Source: Camelus bactrianus
Lineage: Eukaryota; Chordata; Mammalia; Artiodactyla; Camelidae
Assembly: GCF_048773025.1 (NCBI RefSeq)
Contig: NC_133552.1
Span: forward strand, 18,219,001-18,283,000
DNA length: 64,000 bases
Direction: 5' to 3'
Of this stretch, positions 45,939-57,930 are shown one piece after another. The notes under the pieces were generated by a model. That model worked only from the letters and a program-made list of their open reading frames with translations. It ran no database searches and was not told where the DNA came from. The position numbers and the translations under genes are program-made. Each line of letters starts with the position of its first letter. The first letter of the stretch is position 1.

Positions 45939-46118
45939 TAGACCAGGGTCTTTAAAATTAAAGAAATTTTTTTTTGGGGTGGGAGGGAAGTAATTAGGTT
46001 TATTTATTTATTTGCTTTTAGAGGAGGTACTGGGGATTAAACCCTGGACCTCATGCATGCTAAACATGCACTCTAACCCTGAGCTAAACCCTCCCCGCAT
46101 CCCTTAGACCAGGGTCTT
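45939..46118 (-). mobile_element. Camelid tRNA-Ala SINE with 14 bp TSD
   Basis: Antisense body 45953-46104. tagaccagggtctt is exact on both sides. Confidence 0.95.
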
Positions 46119-46970
46119 GAACATTGTGGGAGCTCGAAAAATATTTGTAGACGAGACAATAAATTTAGTTCTTGTGTAGACTTCCTCCTTCTCTATTACG
46201 TCTTTTCTTGAGGTATAGAAACTAGAACAGGAAGTAGTTTTCTAGGTAGACACTCCATAGGTTTGTACAAAGGAAGCACGTCTTTTTTTTTTTTTCTTCC
46301 TCTTGTATCTCTTTTCTCACTTAGTATCCAATAATCTGTTAGCTTTTTGGGGCTATAACTGTGCACTGAGTTGGTCTGAATGACTCCCGAACCCTTTTCT
46401 GCCTTATAACTGAGAACTCAAAGCTCATAAGTATAATTCATATTATTATTGCCTTAATTAATGTCATTACTGCCAACACGGAAGCTTAATTGCTTGTAAG
46501 GCAGTGCAAAGCTCATTTAGAAATAGTTACCTATGTAAGGAAAAATACGCTACCTTTTTTCTCTTTAGCATGCTATATTTACACATGATCTAATTGTCAT
46601 GAATAGGAGGCCAGGAGCACTATGGCAACGTATTTGGTTGCTAATTTTAAACAACTATTTGTTAAAGAACAACCTCCACTTGACAACACTTACTCAAAAA
46701 AAGAAATCATTTCTAACTACTCCCTAACAGGCTTACTGATTGTAGTTCTTTTTTTTTCCCCCTATTTTTTGCCTGCCTAGAATGTATTTTCTTTTGGTAC
46801 CAATCCCTCCAGTTTCCATTATGCACAGAGATCAGAACCCTCAGAGCATCTGATGCATCTGGTGGTCCACGTGGACCCTCAATCAACAGTGATGGTTAAC
46901 GAGAAAGTTGCTAACACCAGGCCTCATCTTGGGCTTGATGAAGTGAAGGTGGATTTGGTTCCTATCTTGT
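46119..46970. other. Unassigned unique DNA
   Basis: AT-rich with T-runs. Nothing recognised. Confidence 0.4.
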
Positions 46971-47430
46971 TATGTTAGTTTCCTAGGGTTGCTGAAAACA
47001 AAACAAAACAAAACAAAACAAAACCCAAAACCAACCACAAACTTGGTAGCTTAAAACAACAGAATTTATCTTTCAGTTGTGCAGGCCAGAAATCTGAAAT
47101 CAAGATGTCAGAAGGCTCTAGGGGAGACTCCTTTTTTGCCTCTTCCAGCTTCTAGCAGCTTGTAGAGTTCTTTGACTCTTGGCATCGTAACTTCAATCTC
47201 TGCCTCCATCTGCATGTGGCCTTCTCCTCGGTGTGTCTTTGTGTCTTACATCTGTCTTTCCTTTCTCTTATACCAGTCACTGGATGTAAGGCCTGCCCCA
47301 AATCCTGGATGGTCTCATCTTGAGATCCTTAATTGAATTATATCTGTAAAGATCCTTATTCCAAATAAGCTCACATTCTGAGGCTCTGGGTGGATGTCTT
47401 TTGGAGGCCACCATCCAGCCCACTACACTT
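46971..47430 (-). mobile_element. MLT1-type LTR, antisense (ERVL-MaLR fossil)
   Basis: 'tgttagtttcctagggttgc', 'tggtagcttaaaacaacaga', 'gcaggccagaaatctgaaat', 'ccaaataagctcacattctg' are MLT1 in reverse. A (CAAAA)n expansion sits at 46996-47025. Confidence 0.9.
46996..47025. repeat. (CAAAA)n pentanucleotide repeat
   Basis: About six AAAAC units, expanded within the MLT1 copy. Confidence 0.92.
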
Positions 47431-48204
47431 GCCTCTGACACTCACTCCTCCAGACCCCAATCTCCAGGTGCTCAGGAGATGAATCTGAGAATCTCCTATT
47501 CCCCTCCCTGCTTCCACTTAGTTTTGTGACTTCGTGGGTTTATGGCCCCAACTTTGGCTAACCTCTCTCAAGGGCCATCTCAGACACTAGACACATATCA
47601 AGATCCATAATAAATTTGCAACATCAGGCAAGCCTCCTTACTATTGATTGGGTTGAAGCTTGCAATTTGTTATCTCTTATTTCCCTCTTCTTTTTTCTTG
47701 TCTTGTTTGTAAGTGGAAAGGCTAAATAAATCATTTTCAATGGTATTGTGATTTATCCACTGCAGCAGAATGTGGTGAATAAACTGTGACAGCCTCATTT
47801 CTCATCCATTTTGTGCTAAATGTACTTCTTGATGTCAGAGGAGTTCATGGAAGCAGAGAAGGAGGGGACAAGCAGTGCTATCTTATTGGGCAGAACCCAC
47901 CCTAAGTTGTCTCTAAAGCAGGCCAGCATGTGATTGCTCCCTCCCACACACCCCTACATGCAGATTCATAACCACGAGAACTGGAATGGTAGACACCCAA
48001 TGCAAAGGGGATTAACAATGGCTGGACACTATCATTGGTTAACTGGGGGTGAACAGACAGGTAGATGGGTGATATCCCATTTCAGTAGACAAAATACTGG
48101 GATTCTCATCAGCAAATTGGTGGGCATATAAAGTGAGAGGAGGGCTATTGCCATTATCAGATGTTTTGTCCTTTGCAGTGTGTTACCTTGTTTCCAATTA
48201 CAGC
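47431..48204. other. Unassigned DNA
   Basis: No gene or clear repeat. Confidence 0.4.
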
Positions 48205-48716
48205 ACTTCCACTTTCTTCTAGGGAACCAGCCTCCCAAGTTCTCAGTCTCTGTGGTTTAGACAGGGTTTAATCTACCCTTTGGCTCCATAGGTGGAGATG
48301 TGAACCAGGCTGGGCTATCGGGTGACCTCCTGCCCATGCGATTGATTCAGGGGTAAACAAGTGACCAAAGCTAGTCCCTAGAGTCAATCAGCATCAGTCC
48401 TTGGGCATTACTGGCTGGAACTAGCGGGAGAGCAGCTTTCTTTTCATTGGTTGCTGAGCTGGTAGGGGGTCACTGTAGAAGGGCTATCTCCACCTGTCAC
48501 CACCTGGGAAGCCCACCTAAAGATGAAGTCCACACAAAGGAAAGCAGGCAGGGGTCCAGGGGCAGAATCCCAGTGACATGATCTGGGCATCCTGATTCGG
48601 TTGTACCCCAGCCAAGGCAAACTTCTGCGCTTTTCATTACATGAATAAATTATCCTTTTCTGAAGCCAGTTTGGGTTAGGTTTCTATCACTAGCTGCCAA
48701 GAGTCCTGATCAATAT
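48205..48716 (+). mobile_element. Probable ancient LTR-like repeat
   Basis: 'ctagggaaccagcctcccaa', 'gattcaggggtaaacaagtg', 'catgaataaattatcctttt', 'gaagccagtttgggttaggt' and 'caagagtcctgatcaatat' keep the order of a very common old mammalian repeat ending in a TAATACA-like terminus. Name uncertain. Its end is similar to the one near 6.4 kb. Confidence 0.5.
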
Positions 48717-48779
48717 GGGAATTATCTGAGGTCTTAAGAAATGAGTGGACCTATTATCCACGGGTCTACAATAACGATA

Positions 48780-48995
48780 ACCATCATTTATGGCCAGATT
48801 TTGTGCCAATTGCTTAAATGTGTCATCTCACGTCTTCCTCATAAAACCCTGTGAAGTCTATCATTGCCTCCCATTTTAAGACAAATTATAGCTGAGCTAG
48901 GTTAAGAAACTCTCTTGAGTTTACACAGCTAGTGGCCGGGCCAGGATTTTACTCCAGGCTACTGTTTCCAAAGTTTATGCTCTTAACTGGCATAG
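48780..48995 (-). mobile_element. MIR, antisense
   Basis: 'gtcttcctcataaaaccctg', 'gtttacacagctagtggccg' and 'aagtttatgctcttaac' are MIR in reverse. Confidence 0.85.
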
Positions 48996-49014
48996 TATAA
49001 CTCCCTTATGTTAC

Positions 49015-49430
49015 TCAGGGCTCTTAGTTGCAAACAAAATAATATATCTGGCCAGTTTAAGCAGGTCTGGAAGCTATATAACCAGGGATATGTCCTGTGA
49101 TGTTCCAGTGTCACCACCACTCCATCCCACATCACAGGTCTCCAACATGGTGGTTCACACTAGTGATGCTTGGGACTGAGTACCAGAAGTGCCACCTCAT
49201 TGCTGTTGAAAATTCAGCCACCTCCACCACCATGATTCTGGAAATGTCTGCTTCTCCACTTTTCTACCCTTGGAATCCCCATCCTATGTGGGTACATCTA
49301 TTGGCAGAACCCAGATGACATACTTGTGCTCCAGCAGCAAGGGAGGCTGGGAAATGAGTTTTGCCTTCTATCCTTTGACTCAAGAGGCTCAGTGACCACA
49401 GCGTGACAGCATTTTGTTGTTGTTGTTCTA
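49015..49430. mobile_element. Unclassified old repeat
   Basis: 'gggctcttagttgcaaacaa' and 'agcagcaagggaggctggga' are typical of an old mammalian repeat. The late part parallels 31640-31700. Family not resolved. Confidence 0.45.
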
Positions 49431-49469
49431 GAAATCTTAATATGCCATATTTGAACCAAACCAAGTTTG

Positions 49470-49648
49470 GTTCTTATACTTCGGAATGTCTTAGAATTAC
49501 CTGGGGATCTTACCAAAAATAGATGCCTGAACCCAAATGAAAACCTATAGACTCAAAAAACGTCTGATAATGAGGCTAGGGCATCTCTAGTTTTTAATAA
49601 GCTCCCAGAGGATTCTGATGAACATCAAAGTTTCAAAAACACTGACCT
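49470..49648. mobile_element. MER5-type hAT element
   Basis: 'cttagaattacctggggatc', 'gctcccagaggattctgatg' and 'aagtttcaaaaacactgacc' follow the MER5A/B plan, a short non-autonomous Charlie relative. Confidence 0.7.
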
Positions 49649-51205
49649 CAAGGTTTTTGTTGTCTAAATTGGTCCACATCATGTTTGTTCTCTCATCCCT
49701 CTAAACCTAGGTATTAGTCAGTGCTGGTAAATGTGGAAGTAAAGGTGCAGTCCTTTTGGGACCTACTAGAAGGACTATAAATATGATTTTTAAAAAGCTC
49801 TTTATGATTAGCTGGTAAAAGAAAATACTCTGAATCCATCTTTTCATGTTATTTTCTTAGAAGTATCACAGTATCAACTAACATCTTATAAATTAATAGG
49901 GTGAGTTCTAGTCTTATTGACAAACCAGTCTGACTGGCAAACATTTTTAACTCTAAGAGTCTCAGTTTCCAAGTATGACAATTTTATAAGCCAGTGTACA
50001 AGCTGATAAGGAAAATTAAGCTAATTTAAAAGAGCATAAGATATCCAGTTAAAATGATGACTGAAGAATGGTCATAATTTCTAGTTCATTTTGTGGCCAA
50101 TGTCAAATTAACTATGTCTGTATTTATTGTCAAAGGTAGCAACCTTAGGTTAATAAATTGCTTTCTTTATGTGTGTAGTGTGGACGAGGTATTATATACA
50201 GTATTATGTTTTCTTAAGTGAGCAAAATGTGTTGCTTTCAGCCATTACCCAAAAAGATAGAAACTGTCATAAGTTACATACTTAGGCAATTCCATTTCAT
50301 CTTTCATGCCCAGTGATACAAGGAGCAAGTTTATTTTCATCTCAGATCACTGACTGTATGAGAAAACTTCAGGACCACGTACCTTATCACAAGGCCTGCT
50401 CAGCTGACATTACCCCATCCCAAGGAAACCAAGAGGAAGTTCTCTAAAGGGCTGCAAAGTGGAAAGGCGGTGACCAGACAGACTTGAAAGTGAGCTTTGA
50501 AATGCTTTTCAATGTTCTAGCGTAGGTCCTTGACATTTTTCAGTCTTCATTAACACAATCACTGTATGTACCCTTGCTTTTTGCCATTCTTTTATCTATA
50601 GCTATCTTAGCAAATGCAGAAACTGGTACCTAAAAGTAAACTTGCTAGCTTTTGAAAGTTCTTTAGTTAAAATAATACCTTAGCTGCTAAAGCACAGTTA
50701 CCTAAGACCTCAAAGTACTTCAGTAACAATAGCTGGTTAATCCCCCCTAGAGAATATTCAGAAGCTGAGACCAACCCTGGAGTTCGTCTTTAGCACCCCA
50801 CCGAGCCCCTCACCTGTTCAATGTTCTGTATTTCCAGGGCCTTCAGTGATCTCATGGGGCCCCGACAAGCCAGGGACAAGGATCTTAGAGCCTAACTATT
50901 CCTCCCAGGGATTTTGCCTTCTCTTAGGCACCTTTTAAAATGGAGAAGTCTAAATGAAACTGAATTACTATTGACAGCATCATCTTGAGCCCTGTAGCAG
51001 CTGGCTGGTAAAAATGTTTGAAGAGTGGAAACTTTTAGGCATCAATTCACTCAGTGGAAAGTAATCCACTCCTCACAATGCAAGTACTGTCGGTACTAGT
51101 GATTATACCCATGTGGCATAAAATGACTATGCATGTAAGAATATTTAATAAAGGAAAGTGGAACGTATAACAAGGGAGAGGGGAATGTTTATAGGAACAT
51201 AAGTG
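49649..51205. other. Unassigned unique DNA (1.6 kb)
   Basis: No repeat or gene recognised in a fairly long transposon-poor stretch. Confidence 0.4.
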
Positions 51206-51395
51206 CAGTGATTCTCAAACTTGAGACAAAAGTAATCACTGGGAATAATTGTTAAAAATGCAGATTTCCTGATTCTGACTTCAAAGATTTTCATTCTCTA
51301 GAGGTGGTTTTGGGTGTCTGTAGTTCTACAAGCTCCCCAGGTGATTCTGATAGAGTGGCTTGAGAATTACACATTAAGAAATAGTTCTGTATTCT
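51206..51395 (+). mobile_element. MER5-type hAT element
   Basis: 'cagtgattctcaaacttgag' at the start, then 'ctccccaggtgattctgata' and 'gtggcttgagaattacac'. Confidence 0.75.
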
Positions 51396-51954
51396 CCAGT
51401 CCCCAAATGAAAAAGTTCTGCCATGTCCTGGAATTCTCAAGATTAAATGATATCAATTAGTATCTGTTGAATTCATCTGATGCTATTTGGCTCTTAAAAA
51501 GAATGCATGTAATCCTCAATAATTAGGCCTAAGAGGAGGAAATGAACAATAATTCATCACAAATTCTGAAAAAAACCAAAAAATAAAAAAACATCCCAAA
51601 TAGTTCTACTTAACTAATTGCAGTTTTGGTGATCAAGTAAGGCAGAAGTTCAATGTACTAGTATTCTGATAACTGATGACTGTTCTTAGTGGGGTTACAC
51701 ACAGGTTTTCAGAGCAAGGGCCTAAGCCATGAATTCAGATATGAGTAGGAAATTCTGGAAGACCAGTAAGGTAGACCTTTGGTATTAGGCTCCATCAGGC
51801 CAACTCCTATGTGATGTTTATGACTTGACTAAGAGCCACGGGCCTCTGGGAGGCTCCTTTCACCTTCTAAAACTGGGTTAAATGCAGTTACAAGGGCTTC
51901 CTAGTATCCACTAATACAGGGATCAACCCCAAGCATATCTCACTGTACACCACC
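51396..51954. other. Unassigned DNA
   Basis: Nothing recognised. Confidence 0.4.
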
Positions 51955-52650
51955 CACACTGGTGTGATTCTTCAGGGCCTTCGCATAGATGGTCAGTCAT
52001 TTTTCAAACTGCTAGCTTTTTTCACTTTTTTCAGGCTTCTCCTTAAAAAACATCTCTTCAGAGAGACTTTTCTTATCACCTTATTTAACTAGGCTTCCCA
52101 TCCTCAACCACCTGTCACGGTGTCCCGTGACTCTGCTCTCTTTAGAGCACCCACTACAATTTGTGAATTGTTCCCCCAGTTTTATTGAGAAGCAGTTGAC
52201 ATCTATCACTGTATGAGTTTACAGCATGATGGTTTGATTTACAGAGATTGTGAAATGATTACCGCCACAGGTTCAGCTAACAATCATTTTCTCTTATAGA
52301 TACAATAAAAAGGAAAAAAATGAAAAAAAAATTTCTCCTTGTGATGAGAACTCTTAGGATTTACTCTCTTGACGTCCCTATACATCTTGTACAGCAGTCT
52401 TGGCTATAGTCATCGTGTTGTGCTCTTATCTGACCCTTTTTACTGACATGTTCTGCTCTCCCACTCATATAAAACCATGAGGCAGGGAATCTGTGTTACT
52501 CACCTGTGGACACTCTGTAGTGACTAGCACAGAACCTCCTCTCAAGGAGAAGGGATACGAATGCCTGGTTCACCACTGTGTTCTCAGCACTTCGTAGCAC
52601 CAAGGACACACCTGTGTTTAATAAATGTTTACTGAATGAACAAACACCTT
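51955..52650 (+). mobile_element. L2 3' end, sense, split by an L1
   Basis: 'cttcagggccttcgcataga', 'atctcttcagagagactttt' and 'ttagagcacccactacaatt' lead into the L1 and then resume. 'gtgtttaataaatgtttact' with GAATGAAC closes the L2 3' end. Confidence 0.72.
52180..52440 (-). mobile_element. L1 3' end inside the L2, antisense
   Basis: 'agttttattgagaagcagtt', 'gtgaaatgattaccgccaca' and 'ttgtgatgagaactcttagg' are the reverse of an older mammalian L1 3' UTR. It is younger than the L2 it splits. Confidence 0.82.
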
Positions 52651-53339
52651 CTTTCCTCAAGAAATACTTTTTACAGGGAAATGATCTGAAAACTCAAAGG
52701 CTCTCTTTCCTTGACCCTATAGGTCTCGATTGCTATCATTTCAATGCTTAGCTTTTGTACTGCAAAATATCTCTTTCAGTCACTTTCCCCGTTAAGGAAG
52801 AGAGGAATCCGCAGTCCTGTCTCTCTAGTAGTTCAGGTTCTAACTCTGACCCTATATAATACAAAATCAGGACTTAAGAAAATAAAAGAAGTTAATTTCC
52901 CCCTGGAATTATAAAAGAATACATACTTTCTGAAAGAATAGAAATAGAAAAAGACAAAAAACCAAAAGAATACAAAACCTCATAAACAACCAATCCAGGG
53001 AAAAACCCACCAGCTGTCATGTCACCCTGTGACATGTAAAACAATGGAGTCTTGGTGAGAAACTGAGTGCCAGCCCCTCTTGTGCCGCGGTGCTCTTAAA
53101 AGCATCTCCAATTTGTCTGTCTTGTGTTTCTAAACAGTTAATATTTGTAGTTACACTGGGATAATAAAAATCTGGCAAGTGATCTGGGGTGCAAGACTTG
53201 TTTTCCATGATAGCCCCCACCATGATCTGATTGGTTAGAACAAATCTTTACAGGCTATTCTCTTTACAAACATTGCCTGCTCCAGGTCAGTTAATAACAT
53301 TACAACAAACAAAAGAAAGATAAAGACCACAACTTCCTC
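52651..53339. other. Unassigned DNA just beyond the GPALPP1 end
   Basis: A 68-codon minus-strand frame (53017-53223) has no domain. 53285-53335 read on the minus strand is T/G-rich, as expected downstream of a poly(A) site. Confidence 0.4.
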
Positions 53340-53354
53340 AGATAGAGATGCCAT

Positions 53355-53360
53355 TTTATT
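53355..53360 (-). terminator. Distal poly(A) signal candidate (AATAAA)
   Basis: AATAAA on the minus strand. About 15-20 bases further comes a GU/U-rich run 'gttgtggtctttatctttct', then 'tttgtttgttg', a good downstream element. It marks the left edge of the repeat-free block. Confidence 0.6.
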
Positions 53361-56300
53361 TATACATAAAAAAAGTACACCTCAGGAATTCTTCTTTTCT
53401 AAAAACAGTCTTTTAATTGTACAGTTTGAAATGAAAAGACTGAAAGGGGCAGTGTATAGCTTTAAAATTTTGTACATACTATAGTCACAGTTAATTTTTT
53501 AAGCTGCAAAAAATATACCTCTCCTATAATAGGAAATGCATGACCTTTTGTTAACTGTAGGCTAAAATCACATGATGGCACGAAAAGCCAAAGTAGAAAA
53601 ATTAATATTATGAAACAGGAGACTTGGTATTGATGTTACATGGGTTACATGCACCTACCTCTTAAGTATATAACCAACCGAGAATTTTATTTTTCCCAAA
53701 CAATACCTATCATTGCCATGGAAAAAGTGAAGAGAAGTGATAAGGGCTCTTGTAAACAGTCTAAAAACCCTCTCCCATGATCATACATTTCTGAGTAATA
53801 ATGTTAACATTATCCATCTTATATAAGGAACAAAAAGTGTCATGATGTTTTGGGAGCAAATGATTTTTATAATAACTGTTCATCTATTCTGAAGCATGTA
53901 GGCCTCAGTATGATGTAAATCTCAACATTACTTTCAAAAAAAATCATTAATTCCAAGAACCATTAAATATTCAACTGATAAATTGTCAAGTAGCTGCTAC
54001 ATCTGAACAAGATTAAAAAAAACTCTTAGTAAAACCGTAGCTTTTCTTTTCTTTTTTAGCACAGGGCTTAATTTATGATATTCTTCCCAATACAAAAAAA
54101 TTTATCTGATGATACAGTCTTATTACAGGTGTAGCTACCTTCTCTCACCTTTTGTCTCCCCTCCCAATTCCCCCACTAGCTAAAGCCATTTATGTACCAG
54201 TAATGTGGTTAATATTCAAAGCATCAAAATCTACCTGAGACAATTTAGAGAGTTGAACAAAATCATATAATTTCAGGTACAATGAACTTAAATGTCACCT
54301 TCACCAAACAGCAAAGAATGTGAAAGTATCTGCTCAACTTTTTGAGGCAAATGTTGTTCTTTTTTCTTCTTCATTTTTAAGTTTCAAGAGGTTGCAGTTG
54401 TATAAAATTTGGCCAAGAAGTATAGGAAATTAAAAAGTTCCTAGTAAAAAATGTCAACAATCCCAATTTTCTGCCAGATGGAGGAGACTTGATTTAACCT
54501 GGACTTTCACAGCTTTGGACGAGGGGAGGGGACAAAATGAAGACCAACTTCCCATTCTGTGCAAAGAGCTACTCTGTTCTTCATTGTCAATGTTGTTATA
54601 TTGGGTTTAGTCTCTCCATGGGGCAAAAAACCTCTGGCCTGGCCTTGCATTTTGTTAAAACTGCCCTGGGGTTGTAGGAAAGAGCACTAGACCTGAGGTA
54701 CCAGTAAGGCGGCTCTCATGGAAAGTGTTAGGCAGAAGAGACTTTTCTTCCTTTGAGGTCACAGATATTCCAAAGGTGAGGGAAGAAATGGTAAATATCC
54801 TTTATAGACACATCCTTATTTTCCCCTTAAGATGAGAAAAGCAAAGCAAAAATAAGCATCCAAAGATGACATTTTTACTTTAGAAACTACCAAAACTTCC
54901 CCCTAAAAACATGTTAGGAATGTACATAAGGATGAGGGACTAGAAAACATTTCTTCCTTTCATCAGGGAAAAAAAATTATAACAAAATTAATGAAAGTAA
55001 TAGATGCTCTGGTACAAAGTTTTGTGTTTGGACAATATCACTCACTAAAAATGACATCTTTAGTCAGAAGGCAGCTCTGTTCAATTCTGCTTGGACTAGA
55101 AGCTCTTTCAATTTGCTCAGGAGAAGAATTCATCTTTTAAATAGCAACACTCCTTGAGCAGATTACTGTTATGGAAATTATCATTGTCCTTCTATGATCA
55201 GAAGAAAAAGCTGTCCCATAACTTGACTGAACAGTTTACTCAATTTTCATAAAGTCTAAATGAACTAGAACTCAGAATCTTTTCCCATTAAAATTGTGTG
55301 CTTCATCAAAATTAGAACACAGAACTAGCAGATCAATCAGAATTAATTAGTAAGAAAATATAACTTACAGAATTTAAATTTAGGCTTTAACTAGTCAGAA
55401 TTCAGAATTTTCTGTTTAACATCTTAAGAGGCAGTGCTTAAAGCATCAAAAACTTATAATAATCCATCAGTGTGGTTTTGATTATAGTTTCCATTTCCAT
55501 TTTTGTATTCGGGGATTATGAGTTTGATTTTTCTAAAAAGCTATTCATGATAGATATAAAAGATCTGTTCCCAATCAATTAGCTAAAATCTGTTAAAGAT
55601 AAATGGGCAAAGCCAGATCATCCCAGAGCAGTTTAATGACTTAGAAAGCTTTGGCTGAGATCAAGAGACTGAGTCTTAAGACTTCACACTGCTAATGGTT
55701 AAGGGCATATCTTGTCCCTCAGGTTGCCTCCATAGAAATACTTCATAAAGTTGGAAAAATGCAAATAGTTTTTCCTTAGCACATGGAATAATGCAGAGGT
55801 CCCTCTTTCTGACTTAAAAACAAACAAACCAAAAATCCCAGACCACAAATAAAAAGCCCTGATTGCCCAAACAAGCAAACTGATAACAAAATGGACAAAA
55901 CCTCCATACTCTCTATTTTCAAGTAAACTTTGTATATTCATTGGCTGTGGGTTAGAGGGAAAACGCAAACGATTTCAAATTCATGGATTTTCTGCAAGGA
56001 CCCCAACGCACTCACTCTGGGTAGGTTTGTAAAATCTGACAAGGGGATCTGAGCTGTAGGAGAGACTCAGCGGATGGTCCAGATCAGATCTCAGAGACAC
56101 CACAAAAATTAGGGAGTTGGGGGGAGGGACGATGCTCAAAATAATTATTTGAAGAAAAGCCCACACTTTGTCAGAAGCCGAAGACACACAGATTCTATTC
56201 CACACAAGACACGCTGATTTTACATTTCCATGTGACTTTAAAGGATGCACAGAACAAAGGAAGTCTGTGTGGTTTTTAAGACTAAAGTAATCCACTAATC

Positions 56301-56919
56301 TTAAGAACTTTAAAACCAAGGAATAAAGGTGGACAGACAGAAAAAAAGAGTATTCTTCAACTCTTCTTCACTGCACAGGGAAATCCCCCTGAAGTAAGAA
56401 TAAGAAAATTCAGTAAGTTGGAAAATATTTCTAACTCTGTATTTTCCCTTAAAGTCACATTTTAATATTGATGTAGGTTTCATACAATTAAAAATCACAA
56501 AGATTTTAGGAAGTAACTTTTTTTAGGAAGTAGCTTTTATGTAATCAACATCACAAACCCTTGTCAATTCGGGCTATAGACGAGTGATGTAATGGTTTTG
56601 AACCTTAACTTACAGAGAACCTTTCAAAAGCAATGAACATCTTCAAACTGTGATCTTGTTTAACATAAAAAGACTGCTAGCAAATCTCATTTTTAAATAA
56701 AGCATGCATATTTATCCAAGCTTCAAACCACACTTTCCTTTGCCGTTTCTCATAAATGAAAAAACTTTCATTTTAGCATTTTGAATAGTAATGTCCTGTT
56801 AAGTTATTATGAGGACAAGGCTACTTTTCCTGGTGTACATTTTTTATTCCACAGGTTTGAATTTTCAAAAAAATCATAGTTTACATAGGAAAAAAAAGAT
56901 CTGCAGGTTTATAATCTAC

Positions 56920-56925
56920 TTTATT
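56920..56925 (-). terminator. Proximal poly(A) signal candidate (AATAAA)
   Basis: AATAAA about 100 nt after the GPALPP1 stop codon. A U-run follows on the minus strand (the AAAAAAA at about 56890-56897 on the plus strand). It may allow a short 3' UTR. Confidence 0.4.
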
Positions 56926-57027
56926 ATAAAAGGGAAATGAATTTTTATACACAATTATTTATAGACAGCAGAGTATTTAGTAAAGCTCAAATTCATCAAT
57001 ATGAAAATATACCTGTAATATACTTAC

Positions 57028-57246
57028 TTATAAAAACATATTGCCTTTGCCATGTGAAAACCTGGTGTTTAGTTCTCTAGATTTCTTTATCAGGGCTTTT
57101 TTCTGAGCTTCATCAAACCGATGAACTTTGAGATCCTTATCACGGTCAAATGGTATTCTTTCTTGGGGCTTGTTTTTATCTTCAGCAGCCTTATTCTTTA
57201 ATTTTTTATGATGAATGTCCATAAGAGATTCTGACCTTTTTGATTC
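57028..57246 (-). CDS. GPALPP1: GPALPP1, last coding exon
   Basis: The 72 residues beginning ESKRSESLMDIHHKKLKNK, continuing through FDRDKDLKVHRFDEAQKKAL and ending ELNTRFSHGKGNMFL are the C-terminus of GPALPP1 (formerly KIAA1704). This is the end of its DUF3752 domain: a lysine-rich helical segment with the conserved 'FDRDKDLK' and 'SRELNTRFSHG' motifs. The exon opens after a strong acceptor (ttctcttgctctccccag|GAA) at 57247. It is phase 0 and joins exactly to the exon at 62912-63010. The TAA stop is at 57028-57030. GPALPP1 is a little-studied, probably nuclear protein named for N-terminal GPALPP motifs, which lie outside this window. No disabling change is visible, so this is the functional locus, not a retrocopy. 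The stop overlaps a donor-like ATAAGTAAGT, which could permit splicing in the 3' UTR. Confidence 0.93.
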   Translation of the reverse strand, partial: ESKRSESLMDIHHKKLKNKAAEDKNKPQERIPFDRDKDLKVHRFDEAQKKALIKKSRELNTRFSHGKGNMFL

Positions 57247-57854
57247 CTGGGGAGAGCAAGAGAATAAAAATAAAAATCTTTAATGTGTATAGATAACTGG
57301 CAGAATGTAATCAGGAAACAAAATAATGAAGCAGCAGTGGCGAACATGAAGGAGGGCTATTTACAACCCCCCAGGTTTTTCTAAATCCAAGATAGCATCT
57401 CTGAAGAAAATATGTATCAGAGGCAAATTCAATTCAACCAAAATGTGGGTATCTACAAACTACATGCCACACAATAAAAAAAGGGCAAGACAGAGAGGAA
57501 ACAAATGTTTAAATAACCATAAGGAAAAGCATGGTGTGATGAATCAAAATTAGAGTCTGAACCAAGGACACAGTGAGAAGGAAGAGCAATTATTTTTTCA
57601 CTTGGGAGACCAGTTAAAGCTCCATGGATGCCCTGGTCTGTGAAGCCTGAACAGCTGGAACAGAAGAGACAGGCACTGCCAGGCTGAAGCGAAAGCAAAA
57701 CAACGGGCCACCACTGACAAAGTCCGGGGCCTGTGCAGGATACACTGGCACACTCTGTGTGCCTAGAGAATTTGTGTTTCTTTCTGATTGCTTTCTCATT
57801 TCGTTTTCAGCTGGGGCAGGTGCTCGGTGGGGTAAGCGCTCACATTTTCTTCTT

Positions 57855-57930
57855 CCTTTTTTTAAACTGAAGTATGGTTGATTTCCACTATTATATTAGT
57901 TTCACATTTTCCAATATATCTAGTAGGATG
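57855..57930 (-). mobile_element. Short L1 3' end remnant
   Basis: 'aaactgaagtatggttgatt' then 'tatattagtttcac': the extreme 3' end of an L1 in reverse. Confidence 0.7.

Larger units (their letters stand above)
53340..57027 (-). other. GPALPP1: Inferred GPALPP1 3' UTR (about 3.7 kb)
   Basis: From the stop codon to a consensus AATAAA at 53360-53355 there is no SINE, L1, L2, MIR or LTR that I can recognise, in a window otherwise packed with them. Such exclusion is typical of exonic sequence. The stretch is AT-rich with many A/T-rich motifs. A nearer AATAAA at 56925-56920, about 100 bases past the stop, could give a short form; others lie between. Minus-strand frames at 55699-56498 are chance frames. 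The exact 3' end is inferred, not proved. Confidence 0.6.

Noticed and set aside
53017-53223. Minus-strand 68-codon frame with plausible composition
   Set aside because: No domain, no flanking splice sites and no known neighbour gene there; kept as unassigned DNA.
55699-56498. Three minus-strand open frames of 62-112 codons downstream of GPALPP1
   Set aside because: They lie in the inferred 3' UTR, lack domains and splice signals, and differ in frame.
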